Positions 25,196 through 37,802 of a DNA stretch of 64,000 bases are shown in pieces. The position numbers and the translations under genes are program-made. The notes under the pieces are model-generated. The model did not search any database. It saw only the letters and a program-made list of their open reading frames with translations, and was not told where the DNA came from. Each line of letters starts with the position of its first letter. The stretch's first letter is position 1. Source of the stretch: Suillus spraguei (lineage: Eukaryota; Basidiomycota; Agaricomycetes; Boletales; Suillaceae); the NCBI GenBank assembly GCA_016800925.1, contig JABCPU010000115.1:1-64000 (forward strand), given 5' to 3'.

Positions 25196-27174
25196 CGATT
25201 TTACACATTACCATTATTGGAGGTTAGGAGGGAGTCACTAGTAGGCTGTGATTTTAGGTCATTCACAGATTGCCAAGGTTGCAGAGGTCTTCGAAGGTTC
25301 TCCGTGCCGTTGATGCGGATCAGGAACAGACCCAGTTCACACATACACGTAGGGAAAGAAATTTGTGAAATAAACTGCAAGATTGAATGATTCTGGTAAC
25401 TGTTTGCTGTCTGCTCTGCTGGTGGGTGAAAATATGTAAATTACACTGATTAAATGAAGTGGGCATTTGATGCTTGCGACATTGGAAAGGTGATACGTTG
25501 TATGAAGTCGTTAGATCTGACGTGGCACTAGGTGGATCAAGATTCACCAGAGCAAAAAAATCGGAGGATAATCACCAGGTGTTTTCATGACCTGCCACAA
25601 GATGGATGACGGACCGTGGTCGTCAATGGATCACACAGAAATATCCACACCACTCAGTTTCGCAGCGGCCAGTCTGACAGCCAAAACACTCTTGCTACGA
25701 TGAAACTCTTGATTAATGACGGGCAACGGGGGTATAGGCAAGCCCTCACCTAGCCTCAGGCTTTGAGGCCTCGAGCTTCAAGTTGGGCACCTTCGTGGGC
25801 TTCGAAGCCGATCATTTCGATCCTTTCGAAATGACCAGCTTCGAAAAACAACTTGATAAGTGCTTTGTTTGGCTAGTTCTCGGAATGTCCCTCCACAGAG
25901 AAGTGTGCGCTTCATGAATACCAGGCTAGTGCTGTTCACTCCACACAAGCCGACGAAGCTTCTATGTGCATGCTAAGCGGGTGCGCTTATCCTCGACCAG
26001 CAACACTGGCATGATAGTTGCAGTTTAATCTCGAACTTCGCAGTGTCACGGACTTACATAAGTCAAAGTTTTGGTTCCGAGAGATAGGTTGAACGTTTGA
26101 GCCGTTGATTTGGATTGTTAATCGGAAGCCGAACTCGAAAAATCTTCGTTTACAAGGGCATGTAAATTTTTAGCGTCACAAATGCGTCGTCCATGATTAC
26201 CTACGGCGTTTTCAAGAGGGGTAACAGTAATGGCTGTGGAATGCCGCTAACAGGCAAGCAGTAACCTGAAAGAGCGTATGATTGATGATAGGGTCAAAGA
26301 GTAAGAATCTAGGTGCGTAGTATGCGGTGTCCAATTACAGAGATACTAGTGGACACTGGGTCATAAGATGCATCATAGGCTGCGTCATCATGTGGTAAGC
26401 CTATCGTGCTTACAGGTTGTTCTCGAAGCTTGAAGACAATGTCCAGAGAGAGAAAGTCAAAGAACAGTCATTGCGAGGTCTTTCCAGCTGAGCCTGTTGT
26501 GGGCGGCAAGCATCAAAATCATGCATCAAGTTGAGCTGAAATAATTTAGGATGTTCCTTGTGAAAAAAAATCGAGTTGTGTGAAAGTTTCGAGGGTTTGT
26601 TGGCTTTCACGTTGTTTCGTCGAGAGGGCGCTCGTATAAAGTCCATTGGTAGATTGTCGATAGTTTCTAGAGTGGCACATGACAAAGGTTGATGATAAAA
26701 CTCGTGCATTGCGTCATGCATCATGGTTAGAAGTTAATATAGCTCTGCACGATGGTAGTAGACGTGTGACATGATTTGAGTACGGCACTGGCATGGACGG
26801 CACCTGCTAACATTCAAGATTCAAGCTCCTGCCAAATGAACTTGCCCCCGGGCGCCCGTCACATCTACATGTTACTGAGCACATCTAGATTCTAGTTGTT
26901 CCTCCGCAGATCGAAAGAACAACAAGGCTAACCCTTCTACAGTATTAATGATCGCCAGTACTTATGATTACCACTTTGACAAGATAGGCATGATGATTAC
27001 ACATATATATCAATAAAGAACGTTGCTTCTGGTGGTACTATTGTACTGACGATACTTGACTGCATAATCATACACGTAACGTTGATGGAGGTATAACCGA
27101 TCTCATGCGCGAGAAGGTGAGAGATATCATAATTTTAAACGATTCAATGCCAAACGAAGTGAAAAAAGACCTTT
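25196..27174. other. Gene-free stretch of about 2 kb
   Basis: No gene can be supported. The segment near 25740-25860 is rich in CTTCGAA/TTCGAAG motifs and holds the hairpin listed separately; it may be an old transposon end. A minus-strand frame at 26410-26724 has no recognisable motif. Confidence 0.45.
25812..25834. repeat. Short perfect hairpin
   Basis: The arms TCATTTCGA and TCGAAATGA pair perfectly around a 5-base loop, within a patch of repeated TTCGAAG. The composition resembles subterminal repeats of fungal DNA transposons, but no transposase remnant is nearby. Confidence 0.35.
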
Positions 27175-28296
27175 TTATACGCTCTCCGTCATGAGGTGAG
27201 GTTTTCCCGTGGAAATAGCAAGGGACGTGAGGAGCACTTCCCATGCTGTATCGAGGGCACACCAAAGTCGCTCGTCGGTGATGCCCAGTGCCATTACATT
27301 GCTCCACGTGCCGTGCACTTTAGCAATGTGCCGCAGCAGAGCTTCCACCGCACATGTATCGGCGATTTTTTGAGCAAACTGGGTGAGGAGAGGCATTACG
27401 GTGGTAGGATCATCGCGGTATAGTGGGGGCGGGGTGGGTAGTGGCATAAGCGACGCAAGAAGGTGATCGATACGCTTCGTGTATAGGAATGTAGAGAGCT
27501 GAGGGAAGACCTCAGGGGAAGGGATGCACAAAGGGACTATTGGTACTTTGATCTCCTGACCTGCGTGCTCTACGAGTGCTGGGGTCGAAACCGGTAAAAT
27601 AGGAAGGTTTGTGCAGTGGGTAGCAAAAACGAGATTGTGTGCAGGGAACAGTGTGACCCGGCGACGAGCAGGGGCCGGCTGGCGGGATGAGAAGACCGCA
27701 AACATGTGGGTGGGCATGTCAGACGAAATGTCATTGACAATTATCGAAAGTTCCTTTGGAAGGATGTTGGAAACAGGTTCAGCCTTGATGCCTGCGAGGA
27801 CACGGAGCATACTGAAAAGAGATTGGTCAGACGATCGATCGACTACCAGAAGAATGTTAACTTACTCGGGCCCGAGGCGTTCCAGTCCTTCGCGAATGTA
27901 ATCAATATGAGTGTGAACAAGTTCAGGTGCCACAGCCTGAAGCGTAGAAATCGGGATCTCAGTGATCTCGGATCGAGCAAGGCGTCTCGGAAGTGAAACA
28001 CTGGCAGTGCTCTTGGACACTGTTGAGTCCCCCATCTCGACATCGCGAGAACTAGTAGGGACGTCCATCCGCACTGGAGTAAGGGGATGCTTGGGAGCAG
28101 TTTGTCCCTTGCGCTTCTTGGCATGCTCAAGTGCATGCCTGAGGTGGTGTGCTCCGCCTGAAACGAGGGCTCGGCGGCGACGAGAGGCACCCTGAATACC
28201 GGTACGAACTCTGAATGGTTTTGCATTGAGGCGTGCAACGGGAGGAGTGTTCTCAGAGTCGATGTGACGAACGTAGTTAGCAGTTTGCAAGACCAT
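27175..28296 (-). CDS. clp1: Clp1-like protein (clamp-cell development regulator)
   Basis: The product resembles Clp1, which in Coprinopsis and Ustilago acts downstream of the mating-type homeodomain factors and is needed for clamp-cell formation. Two exons separated by a 54-base intron give 355 residues, close to the 365 of Coprinopsis Clp1. The N-terminal region is basic (ASRRRRALVSGGAHHLRHAL, HAKKRKG), consistent with nuclear localisation. The C-terminal half has the pattern I associate with the family: RRRVTLFPAHNLVFATHC, PIVPLCIPSPEVFPQL, FLYTKRIDHLLASLMPLPTP, and VHGTWSNVMALG..LWCALDTAWEVLLTSLAI. Start at 28296 is the first ATG; the upstream in-frame codon is TTG. A second, diverged copy lies about 6 kb away on the same strand. 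The family identification is from memory of its motifs; the family has no known enzymatic domain. Confidence 0.8.
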
Positions 28297-28458
28297 GGCG
28301 ATATGATGAAGGTTCAAGAACTGAGGATATGGGCTTAGATTGTGATGGTAGGGAAGCTTAAGTGCTTCGAAGGGTTAAATGCAGGTAGATGACGAAAAGG
28401 CAATTATAGAACACGTCTGTCGGCGGGAACTTGACTGAATGCTCCATGACAGGGCACC

Positions 28459-28464
28459 TTTATA
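28459..28464 (-). promoter_or_regulatory. TATA element candidate of the clp1-like gene
   Basis: The minus strand reads TATAAA about 165 bases before the ATG at 28296. Position is plausible for a core promoter with a moderate leader. Confidence 0.35.
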
Positions 28465-30587
28465 AATCTGCAAGGGAAGAAGCAATTCAAGTGGATCGTG
28501 ACGTGACGTTGCAAAAAGCAATCCATCAAGTCACGCTCAAAATTTCCTCTTAAGCAAATTGCTCGCAAAGAATTAGCTGCTTTTGGAAGTTGTTTGGGAC
28601 CCATATGCGCAAACATGGACCTACTGAAGAAGCATCGAGAAAAGCAATCCACCGATTGCATACTCGAATTGTCCGTAACTGGCATATTCTCAGTTGTCTT
28701 GAATTAAAATCCCTCAGTTAGCTGTTGTTGCCTCATCGCCACGGGTGTATCCACAACACATTTTCGCGATTAAAATCCACCCACAGTTTAATGATCCATT
28801 GTCCTTTCAAATTGTGGCCAAGAACCTCCAAGAACCTTTTAGGGATCAATGGGCGGGCAGTGACTGTCATGAAGGCGTGGCGTGGCTCCTGGTGAGAAAC
28901 GGTATTGTCCACGATCCACGTGACGATTAGATTAGATAAGCCTGGATTGCAGTGTGATCTGAGATGCGTTGGACCTTGGTCCCAGTATAATAATAAATTC
29001 GAGACTGCATTCTATCTGGATGCGTCAGACTTGGCATTGGTCCATAGTAAAGACTCACCGTTGATAATATCACAGTCAAGCTGTGTATTAAAATGTACTT
29101 CCAGCTACAATTCAATGACCCGGAAGTTCGCGCCAACCGTGGCCATGCCATAGCTAAAGTCGCTAGGAAGCCTTGTATATTGAAAGGAATGTAGTTACTG
29201 CCAATACGATACAAGCGGAAGGAAAGCACGCTGGTTTTGGCCGGATCGTCAATACGGCCGTGAACCCGCTCAAAACTTGAATCTGTCTATTATAGTTTCC
29301 AAGCTGCAGAAAATTCAGTTTGTACAAAAGAACAAGAGTAATAATCACCTAGTTATTAGTTGTGGGAGAACGTAATTATGTGCTACCGCCAGGAGAGTCG
29401 GTGGTAGCATCACCTGCCACAATCACGGTGGAGGGCATGCCATCATATTCATGCATCAACAAACCGATTTTAACTCCTTGTACTTTACAATGAGTGATGC
29501 AGGTTGGGGATGACCGTTGACGGTGGCAATGGTGATGTTCGGCCATTCTGACCCTAGTTTCTGGAGGTACCGTGTTCACCGATCGTGAATGTCATCTGGA
29601 AACCTCGCGACCAGGAGTTGGGTGGCCAACGGGTAGCGGTCTGCAGAAAAAGTGAGCGTTGATGAGCTCGCTGCCAACGTGTAGCTGTCCCAGAATGTGG
29701 AGGACAGTCGCGTCTGTGTACTGTCCCAAATAATGCTATGCATTCGAGGGAGTAGAGATGTGAGTGAGAACATAGAGGAACAAAAACGAGGGGTGGAAAG
29801 CGAGAAATAAAATAAATCCACAGTTGAACGGTTTATGCAAACAACCCCCACAAGGATCCTATGAACTAAGACATTGCCAACAACACACCGGGTGTCCCGG
29901 GGCCGATGGCAACAATACCATGACGCAGAAATATATCTAGAACAAATCGTCGGCGTATACTTGGTGGTGTATGCGCGTACCAAGAGTTCAAAATTGGACT
30001 TCATAATTCTAAAACTTGTTAGACCTCCTTCTGATTTTTTTTGTTGGTAGGAAGCAAAAAAATTAAGGTTATAACGAACGAACAAAAATTTAAAGGGCCG
30101 AGACGAGTTGAAACCTTTATATTTAACAATTAATTACTCACCTTCATCCTAGGCTATATATTCAGAGCGCCCTCCAGATCACTAGCGTCAAGGAAATTAC
30201 AACGATGAATATTATGATCCATTGAAAGGACTCGTGCATTTCGTCAGTTTCTTCCTTAGTCATATCGATCCCGTTACATCCAAGCATTAACAGCTCACTT
30301 CAAGTTCTTCAACTAGGGAGATTGCCTCAACTTGCACGGCGGCAGTCCACTTCAAGCTCCGACATGGAAAAGTCGGGAGAATCGACATCCACTAAGTCAA
30401 AGGAGCACTGAAGGCGCTAAGACCGCAGCTTTAATGCATACCCTAAAAAAAAGATCGCAGGGGAACTTTTTCCAACGCATTTTGATTGGAAAAAGGGGCC
30501 CAGTCATATCGGACGTGCTTGAATTGTTTGTATAGGTCGGTACAATATGATTCTTATTATTAATATTGATATTGGAGACGAGCATAA

Positions 30588-30614
30588 TCACGTGACACAA
30601 ACGCGGTCACGTGA
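30588..30614. promoter_or_regulatory. Paired TCACGTGA palindromes
   Basis: TCACGTGA occurs at 30588-30595 and again at 30607-30614, so the two are 19 bases apart centre to centre, ending about 60 bases before the ATG of the SAP-domain gene. CACGTG cores with this flanking are bound by basic helix-loop-helix factors such as Cbf1/USF types. Factor identity is inference. Confidence 0.55.
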
Positions 30615-30675
30615 CATATTTTGAACAGAAGGCGATGAATTGTAGCTTCGTTCAAGTTTATCAAATGCTTTGACG

Positions 30676-33600
30676 ATGTCAACAACCACCCAAATTCTCT
30701 TCAACAGCCCGGCTCTGCATTCCCTTAAACGCGACCAATTGGTCAAATTATGCAAGATTCATAGTCTCAAAGCAAATGGAAAGAACGTGCAAATTATCGA
30801 GCGCCTCCAGCTACACGCACAGACACTTCCGCCTGATGATCCGTTGAGCATTGCAACGAGAGGGGACAAACGTGAAGATGAACAAGATGATACGGAAGGG
30901 GAAAGTAGTAGAGCATCTGCGATCGCGCGCCCGAGTGAACAATGGGAGATTGTCATGGATAGCATCGCAGAAGTTGACGAAGATGCTGCGAGTACACTCA
31001 AAGACAACCGGGCGCGTAATACCACACAAGCAGGAGAGTTTGGGACAAACGGGGGCAAAGGTATGTAGCTGACTCCCTTTTCGGGTGTTATAAAACAAAT
31101 AGATCTAACTTACTATTCAGCTTCAAGTGTTGGTTCCTCTCTCAAAGCCATAGCCACTTCTCTTGGACTGAAACGTGGGAATGCATCTTCTGAAACAACT
31201 ACGACCGCCTCATCCAAATCTTCGCTCGCTTCCACCCAAAGTGGCAAATCACAGAGCACAGTTCCGACCGAGCCAGAGCCCGAAGTTCAACCCGTGCCAG
31301 GACAGAACGCTCTTGCAGGTCTTCCAGCACCAGACAATGCCCGTCTCAGTATATCCCAGGAGCCAGCAACAACTACAATCCGTCTAGTCGCCTCCAACGC
31401 ACCTCAGAACTCTTTGTTCTCCCCGCCAAAGTTACATCCGTTCAAGACATCCTTTGATCTTGTGCCTCAAACGCCTGGAGGAGCAGAAGGTGATGGTATA
31501 TGGCCCCTCTCGCCTGGAGGAGCCAAACGCGAGCGCGTATACCCAGATATTCCAACATTTTCCGTTTTTGAACCTGTTGATACTTCCGACATGGACATCG
31601 ATGTCGATTTTCCCGGTACGCTCCAGTCGTCCACGCCAGCGCATGCGAAGTTCAATACAGGCGCTACCCCGAAGTCTGACGAAAAGCCCTCTAACGTCCC
31701 CCAAGATTTATTTTCCCCAGCACCAAGACTTGCTCGTGCTCGGGAGGGAGTGAGCTCCTTCCGCCCACAGCGTTCCCCGGAAAAGTCAAGTGGCGAACTT
31801 GGAATACCCCGCTCTGAGCCTTTCATCTTTGGATCTCCTGATCCTCAGCACCGTCTTTCAAACGCGCAATTCCGAAGTGCGGCACAGAGCGTGCTGGACG
31901 ACATGAATGCACGCCTTAAATCTGAGGGCGTCGCAAGCGTAGACTTTGACGTTTTGAGACACCGACAACAGTCCACGTCAAGACAATCCACCGCAGAGGA
32001 CCCGCGGCAGGAGAAGAAGGCTAGTACGAGTCAGCTATTCGATAAAACGCACCAAGCACAATTCGATAAGATGGACAGCATCACGAGCCACTATGCTGCA
32101 CGACGCGGGCTGCCATCTGATGCAGAAGCTGCACCTGTCTTGGGGAAGCGAAAGACAGCCGCTGGGCCCGCCTCCATCACTGGGAAGACACGTAAGTCAA
32201 GCGTGGTGGTGAAGAAGAATCGTGTTCCTTCCACCTCAAGCGTGAAATTACGCCCAGTTCCGAAGAAAGTCGTACCAGGAGGCTTCGGTGACAATGATGA
32301 CGATGACGACGGCGAAGAGGAGGATGACCAAGAGGATGATAGGCGGAAGTCTAAACGTGTTCGCGTCGACCCTATTGAGGATGCAGAGCTGGACAGGGAA
32401 GAGGCGAAGAAGCTCAAGGAGCGTGAAGCCATCCGTCGGAAGCTGGATGCCAACAAAGCTAAGAGGCGCAGCAGCATGGGTAGGCCAAGTATAGGCAAGG
32501 GTGTCCGTAAGTTAGACCTAATGCTATCCGACCAAGTTATGGTTCGAATCAACTCTGCTGATTTTGATCTATAGAGACACCCAAGCAAACATCACGCCTC
32601 GGTTTCCTCTCTTCTGCAAAGAATCTCGTCTCAAATGTTTGGAATCGCGGAATAACTGGGTCGAAGCCGAACGTCCCCGCCGCGAAGCCCGCACCCGCAC
32701 CCCATATGAAAACTCAAGCCCAGTCTATTTCCTCCAAAGTAAACAAGGAACTCCAAAAAGCACACTCGATAACCAAGAAACCCTCGATCTTCCCTAGCTC
32801 TTTGGGAGTGCCACCCATTCCTAAAGAGCGTGTGCCATCGGTCAGTAATGGCAAACGCATGTCCTCCGGGAGTTCGCTTGCACTAGGAGCTGATTCAAAG
32901 TCATCTCGCATGTCGAAATCTCCAATTCAGGTCCCTGCTCCAGCGTCAAACAGGATGAGCCATAGTAGGACTAACTCCGCTTCGTCCCTCGGCGTTGCTT
33001 CGCGAACAAGTAACGCAGAGCGCGTATCCTCCATGGGCTCGCCGACTTCCCTCACTGGTACATTAAGAGGTGCAACCATTGGCACGGTTCGAGCTCGCGC
33101 ATCTACCCTCATGGCGCCAACAGCGTCATCACTAGCCAAGACCAGCCGGCTGCCAGTGCCGTCGTTTTCCCCACTCCAGGCGAAACACAAGGCCAGCGAG
33201 AAAGGAAAAGAACAAGAAAAGGAAACAAATGCAGCGGAATGTGTAGTGAACTCCCCGATGGTCCCCCGAAGTCAGGGTAAAATCTTCAGCCAGCCCTTGA
33301 CGCTGATTAGTCCCTCGTCGAAGCCTTCAGGGTCACAGCCTCAGATGTCCCTCGCAGCAGCAGCAGCTACGCTCGCCACTACGAAGCCTCCAATCCCACC
33401 GAAACCGAAAGTTATGCCCGGACGGCGGCCACGTATATCAAGGGGAAAGGTGATCGCAAAATTGGCTTCACAACGCGAGGCCCGGTATGCTGGTACGAGC
33501 GCTATTCCGAGGTCACGTGTGAGTGCATCCAGCTCCCATTCGAGCGTCGGCGCGCCAAGGGTACGGTCTAGTATCGGCACAAACGTCGGGCAGTCGCATG

Positions 33601-33716
33601 GTGCGGGGAAAGTTGGTGGGGATGTGCTGATGAGCGCAAAGAAGCGTACGAGGAGGAGTGAATATGTGAGGAGGCGGAGTCGTGTGGACGGGGAGAAGAT
33701 GGACGTGAAGGGGTGA
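30676..33716 (+). CDS. SAP-domain nuclear protein, NuSAP-like
   Basis: Three exons with 60- and 68-base introns join to exactly 970 codons. Residues about 15-50 form a SAP motif (LKRDQLVKLCKIHSLKANGK, then IIERLQ), a DNA-binding helix-turn-helix-like fold. The central region contains FDKTHQAQFDKMDSITSHYA, which resembles the conserved element of NuSAP, a spindle- and chromatin-associated microtubule-binding protein. An acidic run (DDDDDGEEEDDQEDD) is followed by a strongly basic helix (RKSKRVRVD and EEAKKLKEREAIRRKLDANK). The C-terminal third is Ser/Pro/Lys-rich with many SP/TP and polybasic patches (KKRTRRSEYVRRRSRVDG), the kind of disordered basic region that binds microtubules or DNA. Splice donor of intron 2 is taken as GTAAGT because it keeps frame into QTPKQTSRLGFLSSAKNL. 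NuSAP similarity is my inference; the SAP domain is clear. Confidence 0.78.
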
Positions 33717-34328
33717 GCTGCGATGTGGTTCTTTGATTTATTTACTGTTTCTTGTTCTATGCATTGGCGATCATCCGTTATACAGTACTTCATCTAGTTT
33801 AATCATGCAGGAACATGACATTGGCTAGGATAACAATGTGGGTTTCGAATGCTAGCTATTCTTGTACAAGCAACCGCAAATAGGCATGCATCCCAGCATC
33901 ACAGAAAATTGGGTATTTGTTTTTCAACTTCGGGTATCCTCGATGGCGGAAAAAATAGGAGGGATCCAACAATGTATGAACGCGTCACCAGCTGTCACCA
34001 AGTGGCGTTCACTCCGCCACCCGAACTGAATCCGGGTGACAACACTATGCACATCGAGGTCACTACTGTTGTACTCGTTTCGCCTGCCATGATGTGCCAT
34101 CACAGGAAAAAATTAATGATTATCTACATGTAGGATATTAGTGATGGAGGGGGATATAAAAAATGTCGGAGAAAAGAATTAGCAAATCGATTGCGATAGG
34201 TAAAGTAGGTGAGATATAAGCAAAAGCTAATCGTGATCCTCGTTCAGCAAAGTGTCGTATAAAGGCCATTTTAGCGAGATGAGTAAAGCGAAATGAAAGG
34301 GAAAACGTTAAAACGGACACATGTTCGC
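33717..34328. other. Convergent intergenic region
   Basis: I see no gene or structured element here. Confidence 0.5.
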
Positions 34329-35100
34329 TCAATTCGGGACCGATGGAATGTGAGACGCCGTGTCCTGTCGTCGGATTCGCCGTGCTTCCACTGTGACATT
34401 CCACGCTGTCTGTGCAAGCTCGATGAAATGCAAGTCTCGTGGCCCCAAAGAGAGTATATTCTTCCATAGTCCTTGATTAAATTTGCTATGCTCTCGGAGT
34501 TGTTCGTCGCTGCACAGCGTTGCCATGATGTTAGCCATGGTGGGAGGGGCGGGAAATTCTCCTATCACCTCGGCGGGCAGGAGGCAGCAACATAGCAAGT
34601 GTGATCGTCTTTCAAGCCCAAGTCCGAAGAGGAAGAGTAGAGGGATAGAAGGTGCGTGCGGGACAAGCAGTGGGACGACAGGGAGTGTCACAAATTGTTC
34701 CTCAGCATTTTCAGCGTAATGAGGAACCGGAAAAGTAGAACCAGGTGGGCTGAGTGGAATTATTTTGGAGCGAAAACCGCGGGTGAAGAGGTCAACACGA
34801 ATGGGTACCAAGAGCGGTTGATAAGATGAACCCCATTCACTTTCTGGGATGTCAAAGACGGCAAGGACATGAGAGGGAGTGTGAGCATCCCGTTTGACAC
34901 GCATGTCCAAAGTTGTCGGAATCTCGGATGCCGGCCCTAACGTCGTCTTTGCAACGTTGAAATGAGAACAAAGAAGGCTGGGCGAATGCGTTAGCGAGCA
35001 TCAACTGATTCCTGTAATGGTCAACATACTCAAGCGGGTCACAATCTTCAGCCAAGATATATTGTTTTGAAGGTAGTAAACGCGGTCGGCTGCCACTCAT
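34329..35100 (-). CDS. Diverged Clp1-like paralogue
   Basis: Two exons with a 52-base intron give 239 residues. The layout parallels the C-terminal half of the clp1-like protein at 27175-28296: a THVLAVF-like entry (SHVLAVFDIP against THMFAVFSSR), then LPVVPLLVPHAPSIPLLFLF aligned with VPIVPLCIPSPEVFPQLSTF, then FNQGLWKNILSLGPRDLHFI aligned with the VHGTWSNVMALG region, and finally LAQTAWNVTVEARRI aligned with LDTAWEVLLTSLAI. The basic N-terminal part of the first protein is missing, replaced by a short segment (MSGSRPRLLPSKQYILAED). Start is the first ATG after a TTG in frame. The reading is intact. It may have a specialised or partner role in development, or may be drifting; sequence does not decide. 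Confidence 0.65.
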
Positions 35101-36440
35101 GTTTGAAACTTGCAAGGGAGGGTGATACCCAATGTCGAGGGTGCGTGTGCGATGAATGAAAGACGTTTTGGATGATCCGTTGAAGCGTGTTATGTTCGTT
35201 AGATTCTAGACTGTAGCAACAGTAGCATTTGAATACGGTTAGTGGATATCTCCAAAAAATTTCAAGCCCATGACATATTCCGCAGCCTAGGCGGACATAG
35301 CCAGAAACCCGAAGGGGTAGACATACCGTATGTGTTTTTGCACTACGGTTTAGTCGTAGTGCGATACAATACGTGACGTAGAATCAAAAGATCATCAGAG
35401 GAGTCAAAGAGAAAAGATCATGGCGACTAGCCAAAGAAGGAGCAAGACTTTGTAAGAATCTCGATTGAAAACGGGAAGAAACTGCGAAATTAACTTGCTC
35501 ACTTGACGCTCGTCCCGTTTTAGTGTGACTGGTATAAGATGGATAAGCCACGAGGCTGATATGTTGTCCTTTGCATCTGGACGTAAATTCGGGTCAACCG
35601 AAATTAGGCTGGTGCTGTGTAGCAACGTTGACATTTTAAGACTGCCTCGGACCGAGAGAACTTGACTGGCCCGTTCCGGTCAACTTTGAAGCTTCGATGA
35701 AGTACATAACGTGTCGACCCTTGTAGGTACTATCCAAATAAAGCAACACTTTTCTGTCTATAAAAAATAAGTTCAAACAAAACAAAGTCAATGTACTGCT
35801 ATTACAATGATGACTTCAAGTTGGTCCAATACTTCGAATCATGTGGTAGAAAGCAGCAGGCAGATGGCTATGGCTTTTCTTTGTTCAAGTTCTTGTTATG
35901 CATCAAAGCGGAATCAAAAATCAATTACTGACGTGTCAATTTCTCATGGAAACATTGCCGTTCCGGTGTCACGCATCTATAGTCGGGGCTCTGACTCCAC
36001 CGAGGCGCATTTTTCTGCTTACCCTTATTCCATTTGTTGGTGATACAATGACCCTTCCAAACATAATAATTATGTCGTGTATACGAGCCAAAATTTACGT
36101 TGCATCATTGCGCTATGACTTGAATTCCCCTTATAATAGAACCTACTGGTGAGGTGGGAGACTTTGCCTCGGTATTTGTTTTGTCGTGCATGAACATTCT
36201 GCACACTTTTTTTTCGCCAAGAATAGTGTAGTGATTTTCACGCTACGAATAATAGACATCGCCTTGGTTGCTTGTGGCGCGTTGTAAAACCCTCGGGATT
36301 GCCGAGGATTGCCGTCGGTCGAAGGTGCCTATTTCGTCAAGTTACGCAAGCGCACCTCATGATTTTGAAGCTATCCCCATGGTTCCGAATAGTAGATACC
36401 CCTGATTACCTGGAGCGCAATATACAATTCTTGGAATTTC
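35101..36440. other. Gene-free stretch of about 1.3 kb
   Basis: The left side is the promoter of the second Clp1-like gene. Frames in this stretch lack motifs; I see no gene, RNA or repeat. Confidence 0.5.
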
Positions 36441-37802
36441 CTACAAGAACCTTGACGGTGCCAATTTCGTCAAACTGCCCGAGCGATTTCTCCCCATAAT
36501 AAGTTCTGTGATTACTTTGGCTGTCCCAGGCGCATTGCAAATGCCCTCCCAAGAATCGGTAAATAAATTCGCGGAAAAATAAAATTTTGCGAGGTCCTTC
36601 ACTTACCCAGCAGGTATGACCGGTTGCAATATATAAACCTTTGACAATCTTGTCGGCTTCCCCGATGATGGGCCCCCCACCGGTACGTACCACTGGCAAA
36701 AAGCACGCTTGGCGCTTATCGATCTCTCCCTCTCTCAGCTCCTGAGAAATGCTGCTGACTTGGTTTATTATGCTTTGACAGGCCGCTAGATCGATTTCAA
36801 CGTCGTCTACGTTACCAGGCAATATTGAGTCATCTCCTGGACCACAGACATACACTTCGTTGTCTGGGCGCGCATATATCTCAGGAGAGGCGCTGAGAGA
36901 ATGCGGAAGTGAGATTTCTGTGAATAACACATAGGGCGATATTGTGACACCAGCCTTGGGATGGATGGTAACACTGTGAGCGCGGGTGGCTGCAATCGGA
37001 AGGGATGGTATAATGGATGGCGACCATGCTCCAGCCGATAATACTACATGCGTTGCAGGGAGAATTTTAATACGACTGGAGTCGGACCGATCCCGATAAG
37101 TGACCCCCGTCACATGACGGTCAACCTGCTCAACGGAGATGGCAGTTCCCTTTACCAGTTGGACTCCTTTCTCCTTCGCGAGGTCAAGCATACTTGTGGT
37201 GAATAAATATGGGTGAACCTGAGCTGTTCCGTCTGGACCAGACATTGGGCTGTATGATGTCGTTAATTCCTCCTTCACCCAAGTCAAGTCGTCAGGCAGC
37301 CCTTTGTCCTTTCTGCTTTCCTGTGCAGTAGTAGCCTCGAAACCAAGTGTCTTCTCTAAACTCTTTCGTTTACCTCCTTTACCGACACCAGAACCACTCT
37401 CGCCAAGTGCCTCCCCCTCCCCTTCCCAACTACCACAACCAACGAATCTCCAACCCCACCTTTCGGCACCGTTATGCTCTTCAGCGAGCTTAACATGCTC
37501 GGGAAATGAGATGTCTACGATTTCACGTGGATAGCCCATTTAGCAATTAATCCACCAGCCTTTCCAGAAGCTCCTTGTGCAACGCCATTTGCGGAGGCTT
37601 CGAGAACTGTAATATTCGTTGTCGAGGTGGAATATGATGGATGCCTGGACAGGTAGTAAGAAATACTACATCCTGTCGAAGATAGTTAGAGGGATTTGAA
37701 TGAGCGATTGTGGACTCTGAATTACTCAGGCTAGTGGTACGCACCAATGATTCCACCGCCGATAATAACAACATTACGTTGTTCTACCTTATCCATTGAC
37801 AT
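36441..37802 (-). CDS. DAO-family FAD-dependent oxidoreductase, Tda3-like, with one frameshift
   Basis: The N-terminus gives the FAD-binding fold VVIIGGGIIG (intron) CSISYYLSRHP, then LEASANGVAQGASGKAGGL, typical of D-amino-acid-oxidase-type flavoproteins of the yeast Tda3 group. The central part continues ISFPEHVKLAEEHNGAERWG, and the C-terminal part has LYIATGHTCW joined over an intron to GICNAPGTAKVITELIM, the usual terminal FAD-contact motif. The upstream frame (GGLIAKWA) does not lead into the downstream one (YPREIVDISF): one base is missing near 37532, where TGGGCTATCC would have to be TGGGCTTATCC. Splicing cannot repair this. Because several genes here, including an essential one, show the same kind of one-base loss, I treat it as a probable sequencing error rather than a dead gene. 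About 400 residues when read through. Substrate unknown. Confidence 0.75.

Larger units (their letters stand above)
28297..30675. other. Gene-free stretch of about 2.4 kb
   Basis: The left part is the promoter side of the clp1-like gene. Minus-strand frames at 29376-29579 and 29576-30085 look marginally protein-like but match nothing I recognise and cannot be joined into a gene. The right end is the promoter of the SAP-domain gene. Confidence 0.45.

Noticed and set aside
26410..26724. Minus-strand 104-residue open frame
   Set aside because: No motif, no plausible neighbouring exons and no family recognised.
29376..30085. Adjacent minus-strand frames with protein-like stretches (FWDSYTLAASSSTLTF)
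   Set aside because: They cannot be joined by valid splice sites into one protein and match nothing known; possibly a decayed gene, but not supportable.
32541..32550. GGTTCGAATC, a tRNA T-loop-like string
   Set aside because: It lies in an intron of the SAP-domain gene and no acceptor stem or anticodon arm can be built around it.
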